Shown piece after piece: positions 6,972 to 14,520 of a DNA stretch of 23,970 bases. This stretch comes from JAMIFN01 sp035906235 (lineage in GTDB: Bacteria; Pseudomonadota; Gammaproteobacteria; Burkholderiales; Burkholderiaceae_C): the NCBI GenBank assembly GCA_035906235.1, contig JAMIFN010000007.1, positions 1 through 23,970 on the forward strand, given 5' to 3'. The position numbers were made by a program, and so were the translations under genes. The notes under the pieces are model-generated. The model made no database searches. It saw only the letters and a list, made by a program, of their open reading frames with translations, and was not told the origin of the DNA. How positions within the stretch are numbered: position 1 is the stretch's first letter; each line of letters begins with the position of its first letter.

Positions 6972-7048
6972 TTGCATCATATTGGCCTGGGCGTATTTGA
7001 CGCAGCGCAAAAATTTTAACACCGCAGCCCTACAGGTAAATGATGCAA
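6972..7048. promoter_or_regulatory. Distant inverted repeat in the sodB-frmA divergent region
   Basis: TTGCATCAT (6972-6980) and ATGATGCAA (7040-7048) are perfect complements 59 bases apart, in the 239-base region between the divergent sodB and frmA starts. Possible regulator sites or loop-forming pair; function unknown. Confidence 0.35.
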
Positions 7049-7070
7049 GGCTGTGCTGGCAGACAAAGCG

Positions 7071-7102
7071 GTATTGCTGCCAGGAAAAGGTGTATTGCTG
7101 CC
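7071..7102 (+). promoter_or_regulatory. 21-bp-phased direct repeat upstream of frmA
   Basis: GTATTGCTGCC occurs at 7071-7081 and again at 7092-7102, exactly 21 bp (two helical turns) apart and about 70 bases before the frmA start. Same-face direct repeats are a common layout for activator binding sites. The cognate factor is unknown. Confidence 0.45.
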
Positions 7103-7170
7103 GGCAGCCCTCTGATGCTGGCATGATGCGGCGTTTGATTGTCGGACATTGGAAATTGGAGAATATGGCT

Positions 7171-8298
7171 ATGAAATCCCGCGCTGCTGTGGCCTTTAAG
7201 GCTGGCGAACCCCTGCAAATCGTTGAAATTGATGTCGCGCCGCCGCAAAAAGGCGAAGTGCTGATTCGCATCACGCATACGGGCGTGTGCCACACCGATG
7301 CTTTTACCTTGAGTGGTGATGATCCCGAGGGCGTTTTCCCCGCTGTGCTGGGGCACGAGGGCGCGGGCGTGGTGGTGGAATGTGGCGAGGGCGTGAGCAG
7401 CGTTGCGCCTGGCGACCATGTGATTCCGCTCTACACCGCCGAATGTGGCACTTGCCTGTTTTGCACCAGCGGCAAAACCAATCTCTGCACCGCCGTGCGC
7501 GCCACCCAGGGCAAAGGCGTGATGCCCGATGGCACCACGCGCTTTTCTTACCAAGGCCAGCCGATTTACCACTATATGGGTTGCAGCACTTTTAGCGAAT
7601 ACACCGTGGTGGCCGAGGTTTCGCTGGCCAAAATCGACCCGCAGGCCAACCCTGAACAAGTGTGTTTGCTTGGCTGTGGCGTGACCACGGGGCTGGGCGC
7701 GGTGAAGAACACCGCCAAGGTGCAAAAGGGCGACACCGTAGCGGTGTTTGGCTTAGGGGGAATTGGTTTAGCCGTGATTCAGGGCGCGAAGTTGGCGGGT
7801 GCGGGGCGCATCATCGCCATCGACACCAACCCGGGCAAATTCGATTTGGCGCAGGTATTTGGCGCCACCGATTGCATCAACCCCAAAGATTTTGACAAGC
7901 CAATTCAGCAAGTGATTGTGGAGATGACGGGCTGGGGCGTGGACCACAGTTTTGAATGCATAGGCAATGTCGATGTCATGCGCTCGGCGCTGGAATGCGC
8001 GCACCGTGGCTGGGGGCAGTCGGTGATTATTGGCGTGGCGGGTGCGGGGCAAGAGATCAAAACCCGCCCCTTCCAGCTGGTGACAGGGCGCAAATGGTTG
8101 GGCAGCGCCTTTGGCGGCGTCAAAGGCCGCAGCGAGCTACCCGGCATGGTGCAAGACGCGATGGCGGGCAAGATCCAGCTTGAACCCTTTGTTACGCACA
8201 CCATGGGGCTGCAGGGCATCAACCACGCCTTTGATTTGATGCACGAGGGCAAATCCATCCGCTCGGTGGTGAACTTTGCTCAAGAAGAAAGCGCCTGA
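7171..8298 (+). CDS. frmA: S-(hydroxymethyl)glutathione dehydrogenase (class III alcohol dehydrogenase)
   Basis: Oxidises the spontaneous glutathione-formaldehyde adduct to S-formylglutathione with NAD+; the class also has GSNO reductase activity. It is 375 residues long (E. coli FrmA 369). Catalytic zinc ligands C40, H62-E63 and C169 are in THTGVCHTDAF, LGHEGAGVV and LLGCGVTTG. The structural zinc quartet C92/C95/C98/C106 is in ECGTCLFCTSGKTNLC, and the Rossmann motif GLGGIG is near 194-199. The open frame reaches back to 6967, but MKSRAAVAF is the family's N-terminus, and a GGAG lies 9 nt before ATG 7171 (3 nt before an alternative ATG at 7165). It is coupled to the next gene by a TGATG overlap, so both steps of formaldehyde removal are co-translated. 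Confidence 0.95.
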   Translation: MKSRAAVAFKAGEPLQIVEIDVAPPQKGEVLIRITHTGVCHTDAFTLSGDDPEGVFPAVLGHEGAGVVVECGEGVSSVAPGDHVIPLYTAECGTCLFCTSGKTNLCTAVRATQGKGVMPDGTTRFSYQGQPIYHYMGCSTFSEYTVVAEVSLAKIDPQANPEQVCLLGCGVTTGLGAVKNTAKVQKGDTVAVFGLGGIGLAVIQGAKLAGAGRIIAIDTNPGKFDLAQVFGATDCINPKDFDKPIQQVIVEMTGWGVDHSFECIGNVDVMRSALECAHRGWGQSVIIGVAGAGQEIKTRPFQLVTGRKWLGSAFGGVKGRSELPGMVQDAMAGKIQLEPFVTHTMGLQGINHAFDLMHEGKSIRSVVNFAQEESA

Positions 8299-9158
8299 TG
8301 GAAGTTTTGAACCAACACGCTTGCTTTGGCGGCAGCCAAGGGTTTTATCGGCATGACAGCAGCGCCATAGCCCTGCCCATGCGCTTTGCGGTTTACCTGC
8401 CGCCAGCGGCTTTAGCAGGAGCGAAGGTGCCTGCACTCTTGTATTTAGCCGGGCTAACCTGCACCGAAGAAACCTTTCCCACCAAAGCCGGCGCGCAGCG
8501 CTTAGCGGCTGAGCTGGGGCTGGCTTTGATTGCGCCCGATACCAGCCCCCGTGGTGCGGGCGTAGCGGGCGAAGCCGAGAGCTGGGATTTGGGCGTGGGC
8601 GCAGGCTTTTATCTGGATGCGACGCAGGCGCCTTGGGCGCAGCACTGGCGCATGGAAAGCTATTTGCTGCAAGAACTGCTGCCCCTGCTGGGCGAACAAT
8701 TGCCCATAGACCTGCAACGCCTGGGCATTTTTGGCCACAGCATGGGCGGGCATGGGGCGCTAACGCTGGCGCTGCGCCACCCGGGGCTGTTCAAAAGCGT
8801 CTCGGCCTTTGCGCCCATCGCCAACCCGATGAATTGCGCTTGGGGAAACAAGGCGTTTAGCGCGTATTTGGGCGAGGATCGCAGCCTGTGGGCGGCGCAC
8901 GATGCCAGCGCTTTGATGGCGGCGCAGGTGCAAGAACATGGGCAAGTGCCTTACCCCAAAGGCATTTTGATCGACCAAGGTCTGGCCGATAAATTCCTGC
9001 TGGAGCAGCAATTGCTGCCCGAGGCTTTTGCCAGCGCTTGCCAGCAGATAGGCCAGCCGCTGACGCTGCGCCAACACGCGGGCTATGACCACGGCTATTA
9101 CTTCATCCAATCGTTGATGGATGAGCATCTGCGCCACCACGCGGCACAATTGGCCTGA
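8298..9158 (+). CDS. fghA: S-formylglutathione hydrolase
   Basis: Hydrolyses S-formylglutathione to formate and glutathione, completing the pathway begun by the upstream dehydrogenase. It is an alpha/beta-hydrolase (esterase D family) of 286 residues. Nucleophile Ser148 lies in GHSMGGHGAL, the acid Asp226 in LIDQGLADKFL, and His265 in GYDHGYYFI, all in the family's expected order and spacing. The oxyanion region shows LAGLTCTEETF. Its ATG overlaps the frmA stop by one base, so the two form one operon. It is also known as frmB. The repeat at 9177 follows and may act as the operon's terminator. Confidence 0.95.
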   Translation: MEVLNQHACFGGSQGFYRHDSSAIALPMRFAVYLPPAALAGAKVPALLYLAGLTCTEETFPTKAGAQRLAAELGLALIAPDTSPRGAGVAGEAESWDLGVGAGFYLDATQAPWAQHWRMESYLLQELLPLLGEQLPIDLQRLGIFGHSMGGHGALTLALRHPGLFKSVSAFAPIANPMNCAWGNKAFSAYLGEDRSLWAAHDASALMAAQVQEHGQVPYPKGILIDQGLADKFLLEQQLLPEAFASACQQIGQPLTLRQHAGYDHGYYFIQSLMDEHLRHHAAQLA

Positions 9159-9176
9159 AAAATACCAAAAAACGGA

Positions 9177-9240
9177 TTAAAAAAGAGAGCTGCTCAGGCA
9201 GCTTTTCTGGCCTTAAATGCCGAAATAAGCCTTAAAAATC
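9177..9240 (+). repeat. Intergenic repeat family, copy B (terminator-like)
   Basis: This is the best-folding copy: AGCTGC-TCAG-GCAGCT is a perfect 6-bp stem, preceded by AAAAAAGAG and followed by TTTTCTGGCCTTAAA. It stands between convergent fghA and psd and looks able to stop both. The rest of the 249-base gap holds only a further hairpin, AACAATA (9249-9255)/TATTGTT (9275-9281), and CCCAA-TTTT-TTGGG near 9331. Confidence 0.75.
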
Positions 9241-9407
9241 ATGCTAAAAACAATAGCAATGCTTGGTAAGGCCTTATTGTTCCAAAATTGAATCAATCAG
9301 GCGAAAATCTCGGAAATTGGCTTTATTGTCCCAATTTTTTGGGTTAATCCGGCCTGGGATAGCACCAGGCACGACAAGCCGCCCAAGCTGCCTGCGCAGC
9401 GATTTTT

Positions 9408-10265
9408 TTACTGGCCGGCCATGCCTTGGCCCATGCGCACGGGTGCGCCGGGCAGCCATTCAGGCTGAAACTTCACCCCGATATTGGGCAGGCACAGCAC
9501 AACGGTGGAGCCGAGCATAAAACGCCCCATTTCAGCGCCGCGTGCCAGTTCGACTTGGCCGCTGTCGTATTCCCACATGTGGATTTGGCCGCTGCGCTGG
9601 GCGTTTACCGTGCCATGCCAGACAGTGGCCATGCCGCCGACGATGGTGGCGCCCACCAACACCATGGCCATGGGGCCGCCGGCGGTGTCAAACAGACAAA
9701 CCAGGCGTTCGTTGCGGGCAAACAGGCCGGGCACATGTTGCGCCGTCAGGGGGTTGACCGAATACAAATCACCCGGCAAATACACCATGCGCCGCAGCGT
9801 GCCAGCGCAGGGCATATGGATGCGGTGGTAGTCGCGCGGGCTAAGGTAGATGGTGGCAAAGCTGCCGTCGTTGAACATCTGCGCCGTGGCCGCGTCGCCG
9901 CCCAGCAGTGCCAGCAGGCTGTAGTCGTGCCCTTTGGCTTGAAAAATGCGCTCGCCCTCGATACGCCCAAGCTGGCTGACGCAGCCATCGACTGGGCTGA
10001 TCCAGGCGGTGTGCGCCAGCGGGCGCGCATTGGCTTTTAGGGCGCGGGTGAAAAAATCGTTGAAAGTGGCGTAGTCGCCGGGGTTTTCCAGCTCGGCATC
10101 GTGCATATCCACGCCATAGCGTTTGATAAACAATTCAATGGCGGTGCGGGTGAGGTCGCCGCCTCGGATATTGGCCAGTTTGCCCATGAGCTCGGTCAGG
10201 GCTTGCTTGGGCATCAGGCGCTGGCTGAGCAAAAAAAGGCGCTGGCTAAGAGAGAGTTCGGACAT
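9408..10265 (-). CDS. psd: Phosphatidylserine decarboxylase proenzyme
   Basis: Makes phosphatidylethanolamine from phosphatidylserine at the inner membrane, using a pyruvoyl group formed by self-cleavage. Diagnostic features are the cleavage motif LGST with Ser253, the proposed charge relay Asp93 (SPVDG) and His147 (DYHRIHMP), plus FNDFFTR, VGATIVGG and YLPGDLYSVNP. The length of 285 residues fits the short bacterial class. An upstream ATG at 10313 would add 16 residues of unlikely sequence; MSELSLSQRLFLLSQRLMPK is a natural start, though no strong ribosome binding site is visible before it. It is divergent from the prenyltransferase gene by 80 bases. The usual neighbour pssA is not present in this window. 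Confidence 0.95.
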   Translation of the reverse strand: MSELSLSQRLFLLSQRLMPKQALTELMGKLANIRGGDLTRTAIELFIKRYGVDMHDAELENPGDYATFNDFFTRALKANARPLAHTAWISPVDGCVSQLGRIEGERIFQAKGHDYSLLALLGGDAATAQMFNDGSFATIYLSPRDYHRIHMPCAGTLRRMVYLPGDLYSVNPLTAQHVPGLFARNERLVCLFDTAGGPMAMVLVGATIVGGMATVWHGTVNAQRSGQIHMWEYDSGQVELARGAEMGRFMLGSTVVLCLPNIGVKFQPEWLPGAPVRMGQGMAGQ

Positions 10266-10345
10266 GGAGCAGTTTCGAGCAAGAAGAGAAAAAGTGGCGG
10301 CTATTATCGGCAATCTTTATCCTCTGTTTTTTTGCCGCCCCATTT

Positions 10346-11254
10346 ATGCCCAGCCTTGGCCTGATTTGGCGCATGACGCGCCCCGGTTTTTTAACAGCCA
10401 GCGCAGTAGCCTGTGCCTTGGGCTGGGCTGTGGCTGCCAGCGGTCGCTGGCCTTTCCATGGCGGGTATGCCTTGTGGACACTGGTTTTGGCCTTGGCTTT
10501 GCATGCGGCGGCCAATGTACTCAACGATGCGGCTGATGCGCAAAATGGCGGCGACGCCATCAATCAAGAAGCCATAGCCCCGTTTACTGGCGGCGCGGGT
10601 TTGATTCAAAGCGGGCAGGTGAGTTTGGCGCAGACCCGCGCTGTGGCTGGGTGGCTGTTTGCTCTGGTGATACTGGGTGGCGTGGCTTTGACCTATTGGG
10701 CTAGCCGCGATTTACTGGGCTACGGCGCGGCCGGTGCACTGCTGGCTTGGGGCTATTCGGCACCGCCTTTGGCTTTGATGCGCCGTGGCGTGGGCGAGCT
10801 GGCGGTAGCCCTAGCCTGGGTGCTGATGGTCGGTGGCGCTGATTGCGTGCAACGCGGGGCATTTTCGCCCCTGCCTTTGGTGTTGGGGCTTAGCTATGCC
10901 TTACTGATGGCTAATGTACTGCTGGTCAATGGCCTGCCCGATATCAAGGCCGATGCCGCCGTGGGCAAGCGCACCTTGGTGGTGCGCTTGGGTCGCTCCC
11001 GCGTGCCCTTGCTATACGGTGTGCTGGCTTTGGCCGCGCACGCGTTGGCGCTGTATTTGGCTTGGCGTTGTGGGTTACATGTCTGGGCTTTGCTGCCGCA
11101 GTTGTCTGCGCTGCTATCGGCGCGGGCGTGGTGGCTGCTGCGCCGCCAGCGCAGTCAAGTGGCGTCTTTGCGCCCAGTGATTGTGCTGACGATTGCGGCC
11201 GCGCTGCTGCATGGCCTGGCGTGGTGTGCAGCCTTATTGATGGGGAATAGCTGA
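10346..11254 (+). CDS. UbiA-superfamily prenyltransferase (MenA-like)
   Basis: A polytopic inner-membrane protein of 302 residues, with eight or nine hydrophobic segments visible. Membrane prenyltransferases of this superfamily transfer an isoprenoid chain to an aromatic ring using two Asp-rich motifs: here N57-V-L-N-D61-A-A-D64 and, in the second half, NGLPDIKADAAVGKRTLVVRLG. The first motif and the latter's GKRTLVVRLG tail resemble MenA and related prenyltransferases more than canonical UbiA. Because Burkholderiales generally rely on ubiquinone, the acceptor is uncertain, and I make no pathway call. The start at ATG 10346 lacks an obvious ribosome binding site; ATG 10373 (MTRPGFLTA) is an alternative. 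No quinone gene is nearby. Confidence 0.8.
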   Translation: MPSLGLIWRMTRPGFLTASAVACALGWAVAASGRWPFHGGYALWTLVLALALHAAANVLNDAADAQNGGDAINQEAIAPFTGGAGLIQSGQVSLAQTRAVAGWLFALVILGGVALTYWASRDLLGYGAAGALLAWGYSAPPLALMRRGVGELAVALAWVLMVGGADCVQRGAFSPLPLVLGLSYALLMANVLLVNGLPDIKADAAVGKRTLVVRLGRSRVPLLYGVLALAAHALALYLAWRCGLHVWALLPQLSALLSARAWWLLRRQRSQVASLRPVIVLTIAAALLHGLAWCAALLMGNS

Positions 11255-11261
11255 AAGGCTT

Positions 11262-11335
11262 ATCAAAAAAGATAGCTACTCAGGCAGGTTTTCCGGCCTG
11301 AAATGCCTAAAACCCTTAAAACATGCTGAAAAATG
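11262..11335 (+). repeat. Intergenic repeat family, copy C
   Basis: TCAAAAAAGATAGCTACTCA followed by GGCAGGTTTTCCGGCCTGAA fills nearly the whole 81-base gap between the convergent prenyltransferase and nuclease genes. The stem is weaker than in copy B (two mismatches in the six-base arms). Confidence 0.75.
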
Positions 11336-14020
11336 CTAGGCAAGCTCAGCCCAATGCCCTTTGCGGCACAGGCCGCGTACCTCGCAGTATTGGCAGGCGC
11401 CGCTGTCGCTGCCCAGGGCAGGCATGGGGCTGCCGGCGTAGATGCGGTTCAGGTCGCTTTGCATGCCCGCTTCTAAGGCTGTGGCGGCTTCTTGCCACTG
11501 GCTTTGTTCGATGGTGCAAGTGGCGTCTTGTTCGCGCAGGCTAAGGTAGGCCAAGCTTTGCACTTGCTGCGCATCCTCGCCCAAGAGCAGGGCGTAAAAG
11601 GGCAGTTGCGTGTCTTCTTGCGGGTTTTTGACTTGGGTTTTGAGCCTGTCTGCGGCGCTGGTTTTGTAATCCAGCACGCGCAGCTGGCCGTTGGCATGGC
11701 GGTCTAGGCGGTCGATGCTGCCTGTCAGGCGCAGGGGCGCTTCGGGGGCATCCAGTGCCAGCGTGCGTTGCGGCTCGGGCAAAAACTCCCCTTGGGCAAA
11801 GCCCCAGCCTTGCGGGGCGTCGGCCGCTAACCAGGCCAAATAGTTGGCGGCCAATTGCGGCCAGGCGTGGCGATGGGGCAGCAATAGGGCGGCGGCATCG
11901 CCCATATCGGCTTGCAGTTGTTGCATTTGCGCTTGGGCGCAGCGCTGCAGCAGGGCGGCAAGCTCGGCTGCGCTTGGGGGGGGCGTTTGTGCTTGCGTTT
12001 GCGTTTGAAGGGCTTGGTGAAAAGCCAGCAAAGTGGCGTGTACAAATTGCCCCCAGTCGCTGTTGTCTGGGTCTTGGTCTAACTCGGCCGTGGCCTTTAA
12101 ACCCAGCAGGCGGCTGGCAAAAAACTGGTAGGGGCAGCGGCGCAGGGCTTCGTAAGCCGAGGCGCTGATATGCGGCAGGCGCAGCGCCCCCGCTTGGGCT
12201 TGGGGGGGCAGCACGCTTTGGCGTGCAAAGTCGTGCAGGGGCAGGGCGGGCAGCGGCGTATTTGGCAAAGCCAGCGTTTGCTGCCAGGCTAGCAGCAGGG
12301 GGCTAGGCGCTAGCGCTTGTTCGCCCTCTAAGGTTTGCCATAGAAGATGGGGACGGGGCTGCTGCAGCGCCAGCAAAAAAGCCTGTTTTTGCGCTGCGGC
12401 CAAGTCTTCAGGGCTGGGCAAGCCTAGGGCGGCGCGTTGGGCGCGGCTCAAGCTGCTGATTTGTTTGGGTAAGAGAGGTAGGCGCTGGGCATCCAACCCG
12501 GGCCAGACCACGGCAGCCACGCTGCGCCCCAGCATTTGCGCCAGGGGCAGCACCAGCACATCGGCTTGCTGCGGGGCAGTGGGGCTTAAAAAATGCGCGT
12601 TTTCCAGCACATCGCGCAGCCAGGTGCAAAAGCCTTGCAGGCTTAAGGGGCGTTCATGGGCGCAGTGTTGTTGTACCAAACGCAGAATTTGCGCGCCTGC
12701 TTCATCGCGGCTGAGCTGCGCTTCTTGCCCATGCAAGGCCAGGGCCTGCGCTAGGCGTTCTTGCCAAAGCCCAATGGCCATGCGGCCACTTTTGGGCAAG
12801 AGCTGCTGCACTTGTGCCAAGGATTCGAGTAAAGCCAGCACCGCGTCTAAAACGGCTTTATCGGTTTTGCTGCCAGCAGCGTGGCTAAAAGCTTGCCGCG
12901 CTACGGCGGTTTGTGCCAGAGGCGTGTGCGCCCGTGCCAGCCAAGTTTCTAATTGCCGCAAGGCGGCGTGGTCTGCGGGCAGGCAGGCTTTGAGCCACGC
13001 CAATTGCGTGGGGTTGCTGGCGGGCTGCAGCGCCGCATCTAGCAGTGCCAATAGATGACTGGCGGCGTGGGTGGTGGAGAGCTTCCAGCCGGTTTCGTCT
13101 TTGATTTGCGCGCCTTGTGCCTCTAGTGTGGCGCGTAGCTGGCGGGTGATGTGGCGGTCTTGCGCGATCAGTGCCACGGGTTTGCAGCCTTGCTCTAGCA
13201 ATTGCAAGACGGCTAAGGCGCTGTGCGCCAGCAGGTCTTGGCCATCAGCGCAGGCGTAAAGTGTGGGGCTAGAGTCTGCGGGCAATGGTGCGCTTATTTC
13301 TAGGGGCGCATGAAAGGGCAGCCGCAACACGGTTTTGCCCTGATTTTGCCAATACGCGGCCAAGCTGCTGGCCAGCGGATCGGGGTGCAGACCTTGCACC
13401 ACGATGAGCTGCTCAAACTGTTCTCCTGCCGCTGCGCTAAACAGCACATCACTGGCAAAGTTGGAATAGCCGAGCCAAGCGGCTGCGCTGGCTTGCAGCA
13501 GGCGCTCGGTGTTGAGGAAATCGCCCTCGGGCAGCAAACTGGGCAGCTCGCTCTGCCAGCGCTGGCCCCAAGCGCTGCGTTCAGCCGGCGGGCAGGCTGC
13601 GGCCAGGGGGGCAAGTTCAGCGCAGATATCGAGCAAAGGGCGGTACAGCGCCTCAATTTGGTCTTGGTGTTGGCTTTGCCCCTGAGCTGCCAGCAAAGCG
13701 CGTGCCTGTAAGCTGTCCTGCGCCATGTTTTGGCGGTAATCGTGTGCGCTTAACGCCACTGGCGGCAAGCTGGCCGCCCAGCTGCTGCTGGTTTCAAAAC
13801 GGGGCAGCAGGCCGCTGGTTTGGGTAGCCAGCCATTGCTGTTTGGCCATAGGCAGCAATTGCACAAAGGGCAGCAACACGACGCTGCGTTGCCCTGCGCG
13901 GGCGTGGTGGGCGCTGGCAATCGTGCCCAACAAGACCGACCAAGTGCTGAGGCCAGGTGCGGTTGCGGTGTCAGCGCGTTCAAGGCTGTGGGTGAAAACT
14001 GGGTCGGGGCTAGGCGTCAT
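11336..14020 (-). CDS. RecB-family Fe-S nuclease with inactive helicase-like N-terminus (TIGR03623-type probable DNA repair protein)
   Basis: An 894-residue protein resembling AddB and the betaproteobacterial 'probable DNA repair protein'. The N-terminus resembles a superfamily I helicase but lacks a Walker A P-loop (SVVLLPFVQLLPMAKQQWL where one would be expected). The C-terminus is a PD-(D/E)XK nuclease: GSIDRLDRH supplies the first acid, VLDYKTS (Asp784 and Lys786) the D-x-K core, and QLPFYALLLGE the QxxxY helix. Four cysteines, one in LRRCPYQFFASRL and C876/C879/C885 in CQYCEVRGLC, form the AddB/Cas4-type iron-sulfur cluster site. The partner helicase-nuclease (UvrD/RecB-like) is not adjacent on either side. 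I chose ATG 14020 (MTPSPDPVF) over 14089, because the upstream piece overlaps the trxA control region. Transcribed divergently from trxA. Confidence 0.82.
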   Translation of the reverse strand: MTPSPDPVFTHSLERADTATAPGLSTWSVLLGTIASAHHARAGQRSVVLLPFVQLLPMAKQQWLATQTSGLLPRFETSSSWAASLPPVALSAHDYRQNMAQDSLQARALLAAQGQSQHQDQIEALYRPLLDICAELAPLAAACPPAERSAWGQRWQSELPSLLPEGDFLNTERLLQASAAAWLGYSNFASDVLFSAAAGEQFEQLIVVQGLHPDPLASSLAAYWQNQGKTVLRLPFHAPLEISAPLPADSSPTLYACADGQDLLAHSALAVLQLLEQGCKPVALIAQDRHITRQLRATLEAQGAQIKDETGWKLSTTHAASHLLALLDAALQPASNPTQLAWLKACLPADHAALRQLETWLARAHTPLAQTAVARQAFSHAAGSKTDKAVLDAVLALLESLAQVQQLLPKSGRMAIGLWQERLAQALALHGQEAQLSRDEAGAQILRLVQQHCAHERPLSLQGFCTWLRDVLENAHFLSPTAPQQADVLVLPLAQMLGRSVAAVVWPGLDAQRLPLLPKQISSLSRAQRAALGLPSPEDLAAAQKQAFLLALQQPRPHLLWQTLEGEQALAPSPLLLAWQQTLALPNTPLPALPLHDFARQSVLPPQAQAGALRLPHISASAYEALRRCPYQFFASRLLGLKATAELDQDPDNSDWGQFVHATLLAFHQALQTQTQAQTPPPSAAELAALLQRCAQAQMQQLQADMGDAAALLLPHRHAWPQLAANYLAWLAADAPQGWGFAQGEFLPEPQRTLALDAPEAPLRLTGSIDRLDRHANGQLRVLDYKTSAADRLKTQVKNPQEDTQLPFYALLLGEDAQQVQSLAYLSLREQDATCTIEQSQWQEAATALEAGMQSDLNRIYAGSPMPALGSDSGACQYCEVRGLCRKGHWAELA

Positions 14021-14090
14021 ACCTGCATGGTAACAATGCTCGGCGGCAATTTCTGTCACAATCAGCGCTTCGTTTTTTGCCGATCCCAAG

Positions 14091-14125
14091 GGTAAGCCCT
14101 AGGCTCTAAGTCTAAAACGCTTACC
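14091..14125. promoter_or_regulatory. Inverted repeat in the trxA leader
   Basis: GGTAAGC (14091-14097) and GCTTACC (14119-14125) are perfect complements around a 21-base loop, ending 41 bases before the trxA ATG. It may be an operator or a 5' UTR hairpin; sequence alone does not decide. Confidence 0.4.
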
Positions 14126-14166
14126 GCGAAGGCGCGGCAACCCCCTGCCCAACAAGGAATCACACC

Positions 14167-14496
14167 ATGGCCAACGACCTGATCAAAAACATTAGCGACG
14201 CTTCGTTTGAGGCTGATGTCCTGCAATCTGAGCTGCCCGTGTTGGTGGATTACTGGGCTGAATGGTGCGGCCCTTGCCGTTCTATCGCCCCGATTTTGGA
14301 TGAGCTGGCCGAGCAATACGCGGGCAAGCTGCAAATCTGCAAAATGAATGTCGATGAAAACCGCGACACCCCTGCCAAGTTTGGCATTCGCGGCATCCCC
14401 ACTTTGATGGTTTTCAAAGGCGGCGAGCTGGCGCAAACCCAAGTGGGCGCAGCGGGCAAGGCGCAATTGCAAGCCTTGATCGACAAAAACCTGTAA
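14167..14496 (+). CDS. trxA: Thioredoxin 1
   Basis: A 109-residue cytoplasmic thioredoxin: small dithiol protein that reduces protein disulfides and serves ribonucleotide reductase and other enzymes, recycled by thioredoxin reductase. The active site is WAEWCGPCR with both cysteines, the cis-proline is in RGIPTLMVF, and buried Asp is in VLVDYWAEWC. AAGGA lies 8 nt before the ATG. It follows an 80-base leader containing an inverted repeat. The helicase gene starts 24 bases after its stop. In many betaproteobacteria rho follows trxA; here an RNA helicase does. Confidence 0.97.
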   Translation: MANDLIKNISDASFEADVLQSELPVLVDYWAEWCGPCRSIAPILDELAEQYAGKLQICKMNVDENRDTPAKFGIRGIPTLMVFKGGELAQTQVGAAGKAQLQALIDKNL

Positions 14497-14520
14497 TTTT
14501 TAAACCGAGTAACCCTCTGC

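Noticed and set aside
6967..7170. N-terminal extension of FrmA by 68 residues
   Set aside because: The extension is unlike any FrmA, covers the promoter region with phased repeats, and a ribosome binding site serves the inner ATG.
7030..7725. 231-codon open frame on the minus strand opposite frmA
   Set aside because: Lies wholly within the well-supported frmA frame and upstream region; composition is His/Ala-rich as expected for an antisense shadow of GC-rich coding DNA.
9426..10040. 204-codon open frame on the plus strand opposite psd
   Set aside because: Mirror image of psd codons; psd has all catalytic motifs.
10266..10313. Upstream ATG for psd adding 16 residues
   Set aside because: Extension has no family counterpart; MSELSLSQRLF is a natural start.
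12465..13058. 197-codon plus-strand frame inside the RecB-like nuclease gene
   Set aside because: Cys/Ser/Arg-rich shadow frame without domain-like sequence or ribosome binding site.
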